64,000 nucleotides of DNA, from positions 1 through 64,000 of the forward strand of contig JAJDNW010000130.1 of assembly GCA_022340465.1 (NCBI GenBank), in the 5' to 3' direction. Below are positions 7,305-15,294 of this stretch, piece by piece; position 1 is the stretch's first letter, and each line of letters begins with the position of its first letter. A program made the position numbers and the translations under genes. The notes beneath the pieces are model-generated. The model saw nothing but the letters and a program-made list of their open reading frames with translations. It was not told the origin of the DNA and ran no database searches. This stretch comes from Deltaproteobacteria bacterium. GTDB lineage: Bacteria > Desulfobacterota > Desulfobacteria > Desulfobacterales > B30-G6.

Positions 7305-8608
7305 TTCACGATGTGGAAGACACCCGGGTTAAAGCGCTGGGCCATGCAAAAATACCGTCTCCTCTCAGCCGGGACGAGAATTTTGTATCGGACGAAGATG
7401 GGGTAATGATCGACGCGACCTTGAAGAATATGCGGAAAGTGCTGGAAAGCGGCTCCGTGAGTCCCTGCCTGGAGGTGGCCGGCCCCAGGGAGAAGATCTA
7501 TTTCGATTCCAGCAAGCTCAGGTGTGCCATCGTGACCTGCGGAGGCCTATGCCCGGGACTGAACGACATCATCCGCTCGGTGGTGCTGGAACTTTTTTTC
7601 GGGTACGGAGTCAGGAACATCTACGGCATCCGTTACGGGCTGCAGGGTTTCATTCCCAAATACAATCACGAAATCGTGGAGTTGTCTCCGGCGTCTGTCG
7701 CCAATATCCTCGAGCTGGGCGGTTCGATTCTGGGGTCGTCCAGGGGACCCCAGGATATCGATGAAATCGTCGACAGCCTGGAGAGGATGAATGTCGGCAT
7801 TCTATTCATGGTCGGCGGGGATGGCACCCTCAAGGCCGCTACCCGCATTGTGGACAGCATCACGGAAAGGGAGCTTAAAATCAGCGTGGTGGGCATTCCC
7901 AAAACCATCGACAACGATATCTACCTGGTGGCCCGTTCGTTTGGATTCGAGACGGCCGTGGACGTGGCTACAGAGGCGATCAAGGGTGCTCACAACGAGT
8001 CCATCGGCTATCCCAACGGTGTCGGCCTTATCAAGCTGATGGGGCGTCATTCCGGCTTTATCGCCGCAACGGCGACGCTCGCTCAACAAGATGTCAATTT
8101 TACCCTGATTCCGGAAGTCGATTTTGACATCGAGGGCCCCGGGGGGCTGCTGGCGGCCATCGAAGAAAGGATTGCCGCCAGATCCCATGCCGTCATCGTG
8201 GTGGCGGAAGGCGCCGGGCAGAAGTTTTTCGAAAATAATGCGCGCGAGCGGGACGAGTCCGGGAATATCCGGCTGAAGGATATCGGCATTTTTTTGAAGA
8301 ACCGGATAGCGGCTTATTTTTCTGAAAAAAGGATCGATATAAGCCTCAAATATATTGACCCCAGCTATATCATCCGCAGCCTTCCCGCCAATGCCAATGA
8401 CCATGTCTTCTGCAGCTTTTTAGGGCGTGACGCCGTGCACGCGGGCATGGCCGGCAAGACCGGTGTGCTCATCGGTTTTTGGAACAACACCTACGTTCAT
8501 CTTCCCATGATCCTCTCCGCAGGCAAACGCAAACAGGTGGCCCCCCGCGGCAAACTGTGGAGCAGCGTTCTGGAGGCCACGGGGCAGGGGAGGCTCAAGA
8601 ACGACTAG
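7301..8608 (+). CDS. ATP-dependent 6-phosphofructokinase (eukaryote-like clade)
   Basis: A 435-residue PFKA-family kinase that phosphorylates fructose 6-phosphate to the 1,6-bisphosphate. GGDGT is at 172-176 and PKTIDND at 200-206, with catalytic Asp204. The Gly after GGD is the ATP-type residue, whereas the Lys in PKTIDND is shared by PPi-dependent enzymes and by the plant/trypanosome ATP-PFKs. The length and mixed motif fit that ATP-dependent clade. An N-terminal extension of about 70 residues precedes the first Rossmann strand. Translation is probably coupled to kdsD through the ATGA overlap. Phosphoryl donor assignment remains inference. Confidence 0.88.
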   Translation: MIHDVEDTRVKALGHAKIPSPLSRDENFVSDEDGVMIDATLKNMRKVLESGSVSPCLEVAGPREKIYFDSSKLRCAIVTCGGLCPGLNDIIRSVVLELFFGYGVRNIYGIRYGLQGFIPKYNHEIVELSPASVANILELGGSILGSSRGPQDIDEIVDSLERMNVGILFMVGGDGTLKAATRIVDSITERELKISVVGIPKTIDNDIYLVARSFGFETAVDVATEAIKGAHNESIGYPNGVGLIKLMGRHSGFIAATATLAQQDVNFTLIPEVDFDIEGPGGLLAAIEERIAARSHAVIVVAEGAGQKFFENNARERDESGNIRLKDIGIFLKNRIAAYFSEKRIDISLKYIDPSYIIRSLPANANDHVFCSFLGRDAVHAGMAGKTGVLIGFWNNTYVHLPMILSAGKRKQVAPRGKLWSSVLEATGQGRLKND

Positions 8609-8655
8609 CCCGCCTCTGAAAATTCTCTGCGGGGATTTAAGCTTTACGGATTTAG

Positions 8656-8755
8656 GTGGTGAAGCGTGAGGCGTGAGACGTTAGACCTGAAACGTGAGAC
8701 TTCACCCCTGACTTGAGACCACTGACTTCCGGCCTCCGACTTCTGGTTTCTGCCT
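8656..8755. repeat. Degenerate GTGAGACGTGAGAC-type array
   Basis: The convergent gap between phosphofructokinase and the lipoprotein gene is filled with loosely repeated GTGAGAC and GACTTC units. GGTGAAG (8658-8664) and CTTCACC (8699-8705) bracket the first part as an inverted pair. No canonical terminator was recognised. No coding character is visible. Confidence 0.5.
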
Positions 8756-8756
8756 T

Positions 8757-10847
8757 TCAGGGTTGCCGGGCTTCCACGAAGCTGTCTCCCGTCACCTCGA
8801 GGAGAAACAGGGCCTTGACGGCATCGCCGCTGTAGTCGAAGTGTGTCCTGCCGGTGACTCCCGGGAAATTGACAAGGTTGAGGAGTTCGTCTTTGACGTG
8901 GTTTTTGAACCGGATGCCGGGCGTCCCGAGGATCTGGAAAACCATGTCGGCGGAATCATAGGTGACGGCTTCGATAAATCCGGGCGACTTGCCAAAGGCA
9001 TCTTCGAAGGCTTGCACAAAACGCTTGACCTGTACAAGGCCGCTGTTCGGTGAAAATCCCTCGGTCATGACGGCACCCTGCACGTACCGGCGGGCCATTT
9101 CGAGGAGCTCGGTGGAGTGCCACAGGTTGGTGCCCAGAAGGTACACGTCGTTCACATCGTGGTAGGCCAGCTGGGGGATGATCAACCCGGCCTTGCCGGG
9201 TGCGTCGGGTATGAACACCGCCTGAAAGTCGACCACCGGTTCGGCTTCTTCGTTTCTGCTGCGTTCCTCATCCGTGGCCACCGGTCCCAGCACCGTGTCC
9301 GGTACGGTTTTGTACAGGACAGCGATCGATTTCAACTCGCGGGGGAAAAAGGGCACCACCGTGCGTGGATTGAAGTGATCCAGCCACCATGGCGTATCCT
9401 CTTCCGGCAGCATTTCAAAATCGATTTTGAGATCGTCGGGAACCGGGAAATACAGTCCCACCATCTTTTTTATGGGTACGGCAAAGTCATTCAGTTCGGG
9501 ATCGTAGGAATCTATGGCCGATATCGTCCCCCCCCGGGCATCGATTTCGTCCCAGAAAAGGTTCATGTATGTCGTTCCGTAGTGCTCGCGCGGGTAGAGA
9601 ATCGCGAAGCGTTTAACATTCAGTGTTTCGGTGGCATAGTCGGCCAGTGTGCGGGCCTGCATTTTAGGGGTGATGAAGTTTCTGAATACGAAATTGCCGG
9701 TTGCCGTGATGCCTTCTCGCTGGGTGAACGTCAGGATCGGAATACCGCGCGCCTGTGCCTCGAGGGCCGCCGGTTCCGACATGATCATGGGGCCCAGGAT
9801 GACGGCGGCATTTTCAGCGTCCAGTTCCCGCACAGCCGCGGTCGTTTTGAACGGATCGGCCTGCGTGTCTTTCACGACCAGCCGGATACCCGGCCGGCCG
9901 CCTGCCTGGACGTGTCGCTGGTAGGCCAGTTCTATGCCCTGCAGGGCTCTTTGCCCATAGGTTCGGTAGCGGCCGCTCAGAGGCAGGAGGCAGCCCACGG
10001 TATAAGGACTGCTGATGGATTTGCTGATGATTTCATCGATCAATTCCTGTGCAGGCTGCGCCATTTCATGCTCGGGCATGGTTTTGGTGAGTTGCGTCAA
10101 GGCTTCCAGGGCGTCGTCGGTTTTGCCTTTTTCGATGCAGATTAAGCCGAAACGGTACAGGAGGTGCCCCCGCAGCAGGGGGGTTTTTACCCTTGCGAGC
10201 AGGTTCACGAGATGGACTTCGCGGAGTCCGGCCACCGCAGCTTTAACTTTTTCCAGCAGCCGTTCCTTTTCGAAATCGCCGGCCAGGCGATAAGCGGCAC
10301 TGTAAAAATAAAAGGCATCTTCCGGGGTGCCGACTCCCATGTGGGCATCGCCGAGCAGAACGTATTTTCTGAGAAGCTGGCTCTCGGAGAGGTCGTTTTC
10401 GGCAATCTTAAAGGCAAAGTCGATGGCGTCGGTGTATCTTCCCTGCCGGTTGTAGATATCGAGCACTTCGATCATCGCTTCCCGCGTCAGCGGGCTTTCC
10501 GGGTAGGATTCCACCAGCGTTTGGTAGGTGGCGAGGGCCCCATCGAGATCTTCCCTGTATGTTTGAATCGATCCGATTTTGTAGAGGGCGGCATCTGCCA
10601 GGGGGCCTTCGGGATACCATTCCAGATAGGCCCTGTACTTTTCCATGGCCTCGTCGAACGATTTTTTCAGGAAGAGCTCTTCCGCCTGCGAGAAAACCGC
10701 TTCGCCGGAGAGCAGTTCGGCTCCCGGCGGCTGGGTGGGGGTGAGGATGACCGGCGGTACGGATGGCTTTGCGCAGCCCCAGATAATGAGGGATAAAAGG
10801 GAAAATAGGACGAAAAAATGAATGTTAACTAATGATTTCAGCTTCAT
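8757..10847 (-). CDS. LpoA-like lipoprotein: TPR region plus periplasmic-binding fold
   Basis: A 696-residue predicted lipoprotein. The start ATG 10847 opens a signal peptide ending in the lipobox LIIWGC, with acylated Cys25; longer in-frame starts would add an unrelated cysteine-rich leader. Residues about 55-270 contain TPR-like helical repeats (AEELFLKKSFDEAMEKYRA and similar), and about 285-690 form a type I periplasmic-binding fold beginning PYTVGCLLPLSGRYRTYGQ. This order matches the PBP-activator LpoA/LppC family, outer-membrane lipoproteins that stimulate peptidoglycan synthases. The fold is also close to branched-chain amino-acid binding proteins, so a ligand-binding role is the alternative. 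No permease gene is adjacent. Confidence 0.8.
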   Translation of the reverse strand: MKLKSLVNIHFFVLFSLLSLIIWGCAKPSVPPVILTPTQPPGAELLSGEAVFSQAEELFLKKSFDEAMEKYRAYLEWYPEGPLADAALYKIGSIQTYREDLDGALATYQTLVESYPESPLTREAMIEVLDIYNRQGRYTDAIDFAFKIAENDLSESQLLRKYVLLGDAHMGVGTPEDAFYFYSAAYRLAGDFEKERLLEKVKAAVAGLREVHLVNLLARVKTPLLRGHLLYRFGLICIEKGKTDDALEALTQLTKTMPEHEMAQPAQELIDEIISKSISSPYTVGCLLPLSGRYRTYGQRALQGIELAYQRHVQAGGRPGIRLVVKDTQADPFKTTAAVRELDAENAAVILGPMIMSEPAALEAQARGIPILTFTQREGITATGNFVFRNFITPKMQARTLADYATETLNVKRFAILYPREHYGTTYMNLFWDEIDARGGTISAIDSYDPELNDFAVPIKKMVGLYFPVPDDLKIDFEMLPEEDTPWWLDHFNPRTVVPFFPRELKSIAVLYKTVPDTVLGPVATDEERSRNEEAEPVVDFQAVFIPDAPGKAGLIIPQLAYHDVNDVYLLGTNLWHSTELLEMARRYVQGAVMTEGFSPNSGLVQVKRFVQAFEDAFGKSPGFIEAVTYDSADMVFQILGTPGIRFKNHVKDELLNLVNFPGVTGRTHFDYSGDAVKALFLLEVTGDSFVEARQP

Positions 10848-10983
10848 GGCAATATCGCAGGGCGCACAAAATTTATCAAAATTGCATGCCGGGTTCGGCA
10901 TGCATGCGAAGCAAAAAAACCTCAAGAATGAGATAAATTGTCATCAGATGGTGAAATTGTCAAATGAATCTCATAAATTTTCA

Positions 10984-11079
10984 TCGGGTCTATAAACCAA
11001 AATGAGGCACAACGATTGCCGAGGAATAATACCGCCCCGGCCGTCAGGCTTTTACCTTGTTATTTGGTTATAGGTCCGA
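10984..11079. repeat. MITE-like palindromic element, copy 1
   Basis: A 96-bp element with imperfect terminal inverted repeats: TCGGGTCTATAAACC at the left and TATAGGTCCGA at the right, with the complementarity running about 24 nt. It contains a 23-bp core (11021-11043, with GGAATAATACCGCCCCGG) identical in copies 2 and 3. The hexamer TTTTCA directly abuts both ends (10978-10983 and 11080-11085), which looks like a target-site duplication. It lies in the 359-bp divergent gap between the lipoprotein gene and the aldolase; no other feature was seen in that gap besides the aldolase ribosome site. Confidence 0.75.
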
Positions 11080-11206
11080 TTTTCATGGTCGCTTTCGTCG
11101 CCAAATCATGATAGAAAGATTTTCACCCAAGGTGAAGGTTTCAGGAAAATTGCCGTATGGCTGTGGGTGATAAGCCGAAAAAATTAATGGTAAAGGAGGT
11201 CTGCGC

Positions 11207-12502
11207 ATGACGACGAACAATGTTTCTGCATCACGGAATTTCGAAAGGGCGTTGGAAATCGGGCGGCCGCCTACCGTTGTGAAACTTTTTCCCAATTCGC
11301 GCGCACTGATCGTGAGTGGAAAATATATCGACCGGGCAATGCTGGCCAAGGGAAAAGCCATTGCCATGGCCGCCAACGGCAGGAACCATCTGGTGATTCG
11401 GGGCGCCCTGCAGGCGGCGCAGCGGGCGAACGCGTGTCTGATCATCGAAATTGCGCGGTCGGAGGGCGGTGCGGAGGCCTATTGTGCGGTCAATTACTGG
11501 AATATCGCCCGCCAGGTGGACGCGGTCTGCAATGAACTTGGCATAACGGTACCGGTAGCCATCCACGCCGATCATTACGGCATCAAGAAGACAGCCGATG
11601 TGGAAGCGGCCAAGGTCGAGATACCGACCCTTTTCGAAGCCGGCATGACGTCCATTGCCGTGGACGCCTCCCATCTCCCCGACGATGAGAATCTTCTGGC
11701 CAATTTGCAGCTCAACCCCTTCATCCCCACCTGGGCGGGCTTGGAAACAGAAGTCGGTGAAATAAAAGGGAAAGAGGGCCTTTCCACCGCCGGGGAAGCC
11801 CTGTTTCTCATCCAGGGGTTGAATGCGCACGGCATTTTTCCCGACTGGATCGCCTTGAACAACGGGACAACCCACGGCATCGAAGCCAGCGGCCAGGGGA
11901 TCCAGGTCGGTTTGACCGCCGAGATCCACAACGCACTGTCACCCTATAACGTTTCCGGAGCCCAGCACGGGACGTCGGGGAACAACTCGGACAGGCTCAG
12001 GGAGATCGCGGCACAAACAAGAACGACAAAGGCCAATGTCGCCACCGCCCTGCAGATGATATCCTGGGGGCTGGAAGTCAATGATTACGGCAATGCCATC
12101 CTGGACCAGGACGGCAGTTTCATCAAGGTGAAGGGCGAAGGCGTCACCGAGGAGATGTGGGCGGCCATGGTCGCATATGCCCGGGACAAGGGCTTGTCCG
12201 GCGGAAACTTCAAGAAGCTGAACCTGCCTTTTGAAAACAAGCTCCTGGGTCAGCCGCAGCCTGTAAGAGGGCGGATGGTCAAGCGCGTCGAGGACTTCGT
12301 TTACGACATGCTGGTGAATGTGTTCAATGCCGCCGATACAGCCGACATCGCCCTGGAGGAAATTCTGAAGGCCGGGAGTCATGACCCGGGTCTCAAGGCC
12401 GCCGTTATGGAGGACAAGTCCGAGTGGACCGTTGAAAAAATCAGGGCCAAGGCCGCCGTGATTGACAGCGACAAGGGGCCGAAGGGCGATTTTGACGACT
12501 AA
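11207..12502 (+). CDS. fba: Class II fructose-bisphosphate aldolase
   Basis: A 431-residue zinc aldolase that splits or forms fructose 1,6-bisphosphate from dihydroxyacetone phosphate and glyceraldehyde 3-phosphate. The zinc-binding block HADH is at 120-123, and further active-site blocks are NNGTTHGIEASG and SGAQHGTSGNN (about 220-265). Compared with the common 280-350-residue class II enzymes it is long, with an extended C-terminal helical part (about 330-431). AAAGGAGG lies 6 nt before ATG 11207. It stands alone, downstream of MITE-like copy 1. Confidence 0.9.
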   Translation: MTTNNVSASRNFERALEIGRPPTVVKLFPNSRALIVSGKYIDRAMLAKGKAIAMAANGRNHLVIRGALQAAQRANACLIIEIARSEGGAEAYCAVNYWNIARQVDAVCNELGITVPVAIHADHYGIKKTADVEAAKVEIPTLFEAGMTSIAVDASHLPDDENLLANLQLNPFIPTWAGLETEVGEIKGKEGLSTAGEALFLIQGLNAHGIFPDWIALNNGTTHGIEASGQGIQVGLTAEIHNALSPYNVSGAQHGTSGNNSDRLREIAAQTRTTKANVATALQMISWGLEVNDYGNAILDQDGSFIKVKGEGVTEEMWAAMVAYARDKGLSGGNFKKLNLPFENKLLGQPQPVRGRMVKRVEDFVYDMLVNVFNAADTADIALEEILKAGSHDPGLKAAVMEDKSEWTVEKIRAKAAVIDSDKGPKGDFDD

Positions 12503-12606
12503 GTAAAAAAAATATTCAATAACGAATAAAGAATAATCAATGTCCAGAGGCGTAAAGGCATAGACAGTCTTGGGACGGGGGGTTCTGCAGCGAGGGCAAT
12601 ATTCTT

Positions 12607-13419
12607 TTATGTTTTAACCCGCTTGGCCCGTTCCCACAGCTCGTGCATGTCGTCATATTCGAGATCTTCGAATTTTTGTTCCATTTTGAAGGCGTGGCGT
12701 TCCATGTGGTGAAAGCGCCTTTCGAACTTGCGGATGGACGCGTCCAGGGCCGTATCCGGGTGGATGCCGGCAAAGCGGGCGACATTGGTGAGGGTAAACA
12801 GAACGTCGCCGAATTCCAGGGCGACATTTTCGCGGTTAAACCCATCGGCATCCTTTTCCAGTTCAGCCTTGAGCTCCCGCCATTCTTCCTCCGCCTGTGA
12901 CATGACCCCCTCGAGGTCATTCCAATCGAAGCCTGTGCGTGCGGCCCTCGAGGAAACACGGTAGGCCCGCATGAGGGCGGGCAGGGTTTTGGGGATGGCG
13001 TCTAGCAGCGAGCCATCGCCGCGGTCAGGCTTTTCGGCCGCTTTTATCCGGCTCCAGTTCCGGCTCACATCTTCGGCAGAATCGACGGTTGCATTTCCGA
13101 ATACGTGGGGGTGCCGATTGCGCATTTTCACGACATTTTTCGAGACAGCCTTCAGAACATCGAATTCTCCGTTTTCCTTGTAGATCGCTGCCAGGAAAAA
13201 CAGAAGAAACATGACGTCACCAAGTTCCTCGCAGACCGCCTCTGCATCTTCCGAACGGATGGCTTCCACGAGTTCGTGAGCCTCCTCGATCAGGTAGACG
13301 GCCAGGGATTGCGGTGTCTGTTTGCGGTCCCACGGGCATCCGCCCTCACCCCTCAGTTTTTCGATTAGATGGATCAGTTTGCCGAAAGGGGGGGCTTCCG
13401 AATCTATTTGCTTTTCCAA
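12607..13419 (-). CDS. mazG: Nucleoside triphosphate pyrophosphohydrolase MazG
   Basis: A 270-residue cytoplasmic house-cleaning NTP pyrophosphohydrolase (NTP to NMP plus PPi). Two MazG all-alpha domains are visible. The N-terminal one has CPWDRKQT, EEAHE (45-49) and EELGD (64-68) as magnesium ligands. The C-terminal one has EEEWRELKAE and ALEFGD. The gene overlaps the end of cvpA by 16 nt, so the two are probably co-transcribed. The convergent gap to fba (about 105 bp) has an A/T-rich AATAATGAATAA-like degenerate stretch but no clear terminator. Confidence 0.95.
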   Translation of the reverse strand: MEKQIDSEAPPFGKLIHLIEKLRGEGGCPWDRKQTPQSLAVYLIEEAHELVEAIRSEDAEAVCEELGDVMFLLFFLAAIYKENGEFDVLKAVSKNVVKMRNRHPHVFGNATVDSAEDVSRNWSRIKAAEKPDRGDGSLLDAIPKTLPALMRAYRVSSRAARTGFDWNDLEGVMSQAEEEWRELKAELEKDADGFNRENVALEFGDVLFTLTNVARFAGIHPDTALDASIRKFERRFHHMERHAFKMEQKFEDLEYDDMHELWERAKRVKT

Positions 13420-13928
13420 GTCGACTGCAATTCCTTGAGTTTAAATATGAATTGTTGCTTCATCTGGTCCGGAACCACTTTGGCCATGGCTTCCGATACA
13501 TGGGCCACATGGGGCGCCAGGAAAGATTGTTTGACCACGGGGGGGCCTTTGGGCAGAAAGGCGGTGAGGACAACCATCAAAATCGCGGCGATGAGGATGC
13601 CTTTGATCAGGCCAAACCCCGCGCCACAGACACGGTCGATCCAGCCCAGATGGGAAATGCTCAACAGATACTTGGTAATCACGCCGAGGATGCTGATGAT
13701 GAAAAAAACAAGACAGAAGATAATGAAAAAACTCAAAATATTAGCATAGGCCACGTTGGAAAGCCATTTGGAAATGACTTTCGCCAAAAGGCCGTAATAG
13801 GTGTAGGCTGCATAATATCCGGCCAGAACCCCGATGATCGAGGATATTTCCTTTACCAAGCCTCTGAATATGCCCCTGGTCAGGCAAAAACCAACAATCA
13901 CGATCATTGAAACATCGAGTACCGTCAT
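13404..13928 (-). CDS. cvpA: CvpA family inner-membrane protein
   Basis: A 174-residue protein with four predicted membrane helices (about 5-25, 28-48, 64-86 and 100-122) and a charged C-terminal tail. The pattern TRGIFRGLVKEISSIIG near the N-terminus is typical of the colicin V production protein family. The family has a conserved but incompletely defined role in envelope homeostasis. It overlaps the start of mazG by 16 nt and is the first gene of the pair, transcribed away from phoH. Confidence 0.88.
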   Translation of the reverse strand: MTVLDVSMIVIVGFCLTRGIFRGLVKEISSIIGVLAGYYAAYTYYGLLAKVISKWLSNVAYANILSFFIIFCLVFFIISILGVITKYLLSISHLGWIDRVCGAGFGLIKGILIAAILMVVLTAFLPKGPPVVKQSFLAPHVAHVSEAMAKVVPDQMKQQFIFKLKELQSTWKSK

Positions 13929-14252
13929 GGCAATTATATCGTCCGCTATAGGCTCGCGTTTTTACGCGGGGAATTTATTGGTTAGAAATTATTTTATATA
14001 GTTATCGCGTAATGTTCCCTTTCTGAGCGCGTGGCGGCTTCCTTGTGCCGGCTCTCCGCAGCCCGCTCCGATCGGAAAAATGGGCCAAAATATAAAATTA
14101 CCAGAGGGTGTATATTGCGTCAAGAGGTTTTCTTTTCAGACAAGGGGCGCTAATTGGCATTTGCAAAGTTGAAAAAGGGTGTGGTAGGAACAGTTCCATA
14201 CCTGGGTCGAGCCTTTCGAATAAGGCTATATTCTGCAGCAAGGGAGCAGCTT
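13929..14252. other. Divergent intergenic region cvpA/phoH
   Basis: No gene was supported here. An A/T-rich stretch at about 13965-14012 is the likeliest place for divergent promoters, but no -35/-10 pair stands out. An open frame upstream of the chosen phoH start (from TTG 14154) lacks a ribosome site and is treated as untranslated. Confidence 0.4.
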
Positions 14253-15290
14253 TTGGACGAATTGGACAATCAAGCCGGTGCCGATGGCACCCAAAAATAC
14301 AGCTTTGCTGGCATGGAGCTTGCCCGGCAGCTTTTCGGCGAGCACAACCGCCACCTACAGCTGGTGGCCGAAGCCCTGGATGTCAGCATCAACGCCAGAG
14401 GAACCGATGTGACCATCCACGGGGAAAAGATTGCCGCAGACCTCGCCGGAAACACGCTCAAGCAGCTTTACGGCCTGTTGAAAGAAGGGTATCCGGTATA
14501 CGAGAACGACGTGGATTACGCCATTCGCGTGCTTTCCCGGGATCACAAGGCCAGACTCAAGGACATCTTTTTGGACACGGTATATGTCACGTCCAAAAAA
14601 CGTTCGATCACCCCTAAAAGCCGCGCCCAAAAAGCTTACATAGACGCCATCCGGTCTTTTGACATCGTTTTCGGGATCGGGCCTGCGGGGACCGGCAAGA
14701 CCTATCTGGCCATGGCCATGGCCGTGGCCGCACTGTCCAAAGGGATCGTGAGCCGCATTATCCTCACGCGTCCGGCAGTGGAAGCGGGGGAGGCGCTCGG
14801 CTTCCTGCCGGGAGATCTCACGGAAAAGGTCGACCCCTATCTGCGACCATTGTATGACGCCTTGCACGATATGATGCGTTTCGAAAAAGTTTCCAGTCTG
14901 CTCCAGCGCGGCATCATCGAGGTCGCCCCCATCGCCTTCATGCGCGGCAGGACCCTGAACGACTCTTTCATCATCCTGGATGAGGCCCAGAACACGACCT
15001 CCGAACAGATGAAGATGTTTCTTACCCGCATCGGTTTCAATTCCAAGGCGGTCATCACCGGAGACATCACGCAGATCGACCTGCCCGCCAGCAAGGCGTC
15101 GGGGCTTGTCGAGTCCAAGAACATTCTCCAGAAAATCGAAGGGATCAGGTTCGTCTTTTTTTCCAAGACGGATGTGGTCAGGCACAGGCTGGTCCGGGAC
15201 ATCATCAAGGCTTATGAAGAACTGGAAGAGAAAAAACAGGCCGCGCACGGCAAGGCTGATGACAGTCAGCCGGGAACGGGCGGTATCTGA
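14253..15290 (+). CDS. phoH: PhoH family ATPase
   Basis: A 345-residue PhoH-like P-loop ATPase. Walker A GPAGTGKT is at about 143-150 and the Walker B-like FIILDEAQNTT at about 240-250. An N-terminal KH-like/PhoH-specific region (about 20-130) precedes it. The family is associated with RNA metabolism, and next to ybeY a role in ribosome or RNA quality control is plausible. The start is TTG 14253, 6 nt after AAGGGAG (14240-14246); the frame is open further upstream to TTG 14154 without a ribosome site, so the start is moderately certain. The phosphohydrolase gene follows 4 nt after the stop. Confidence 0.88.
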   Translation: MDELDNQAGADGTQKYSFAGMELARQLFGEHNRHLQLVAEALDVSINARGTDVTIHGEKIAADLAGNTLKQLYGLLKEGYPVYENDVDYAIRVLSRDHKARLKDIFLDTVYVTSKKRSITPKSRAQKAYIDAIRSFDIVFGIGPAGTGKTYLAMAMAVAALSKGIVSRIILTRPAVEAGEALGFLPGDLTEKVDPYLRPLYDALHDMMRFEKVSSLLQRGIIEVAPIAFMRGRTLNDSFIILDEAQNTTSEQMKMFLTRIGFNSKAVITGDITQIDLPASKASGLVESKNILQKIEGIRFVFFSKTDVVRHRLVRDIIKAYEELEEKKQAAHGKADDSQPGTGGI

Positions 15291-15294
15291 ACCG

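Noticed and set aside
9117-10145. 342-codon open frame on the plus strand
   Set aside because: Antisense to the LpoA-like lipoprotein gene; composition is that of a shadow frame.
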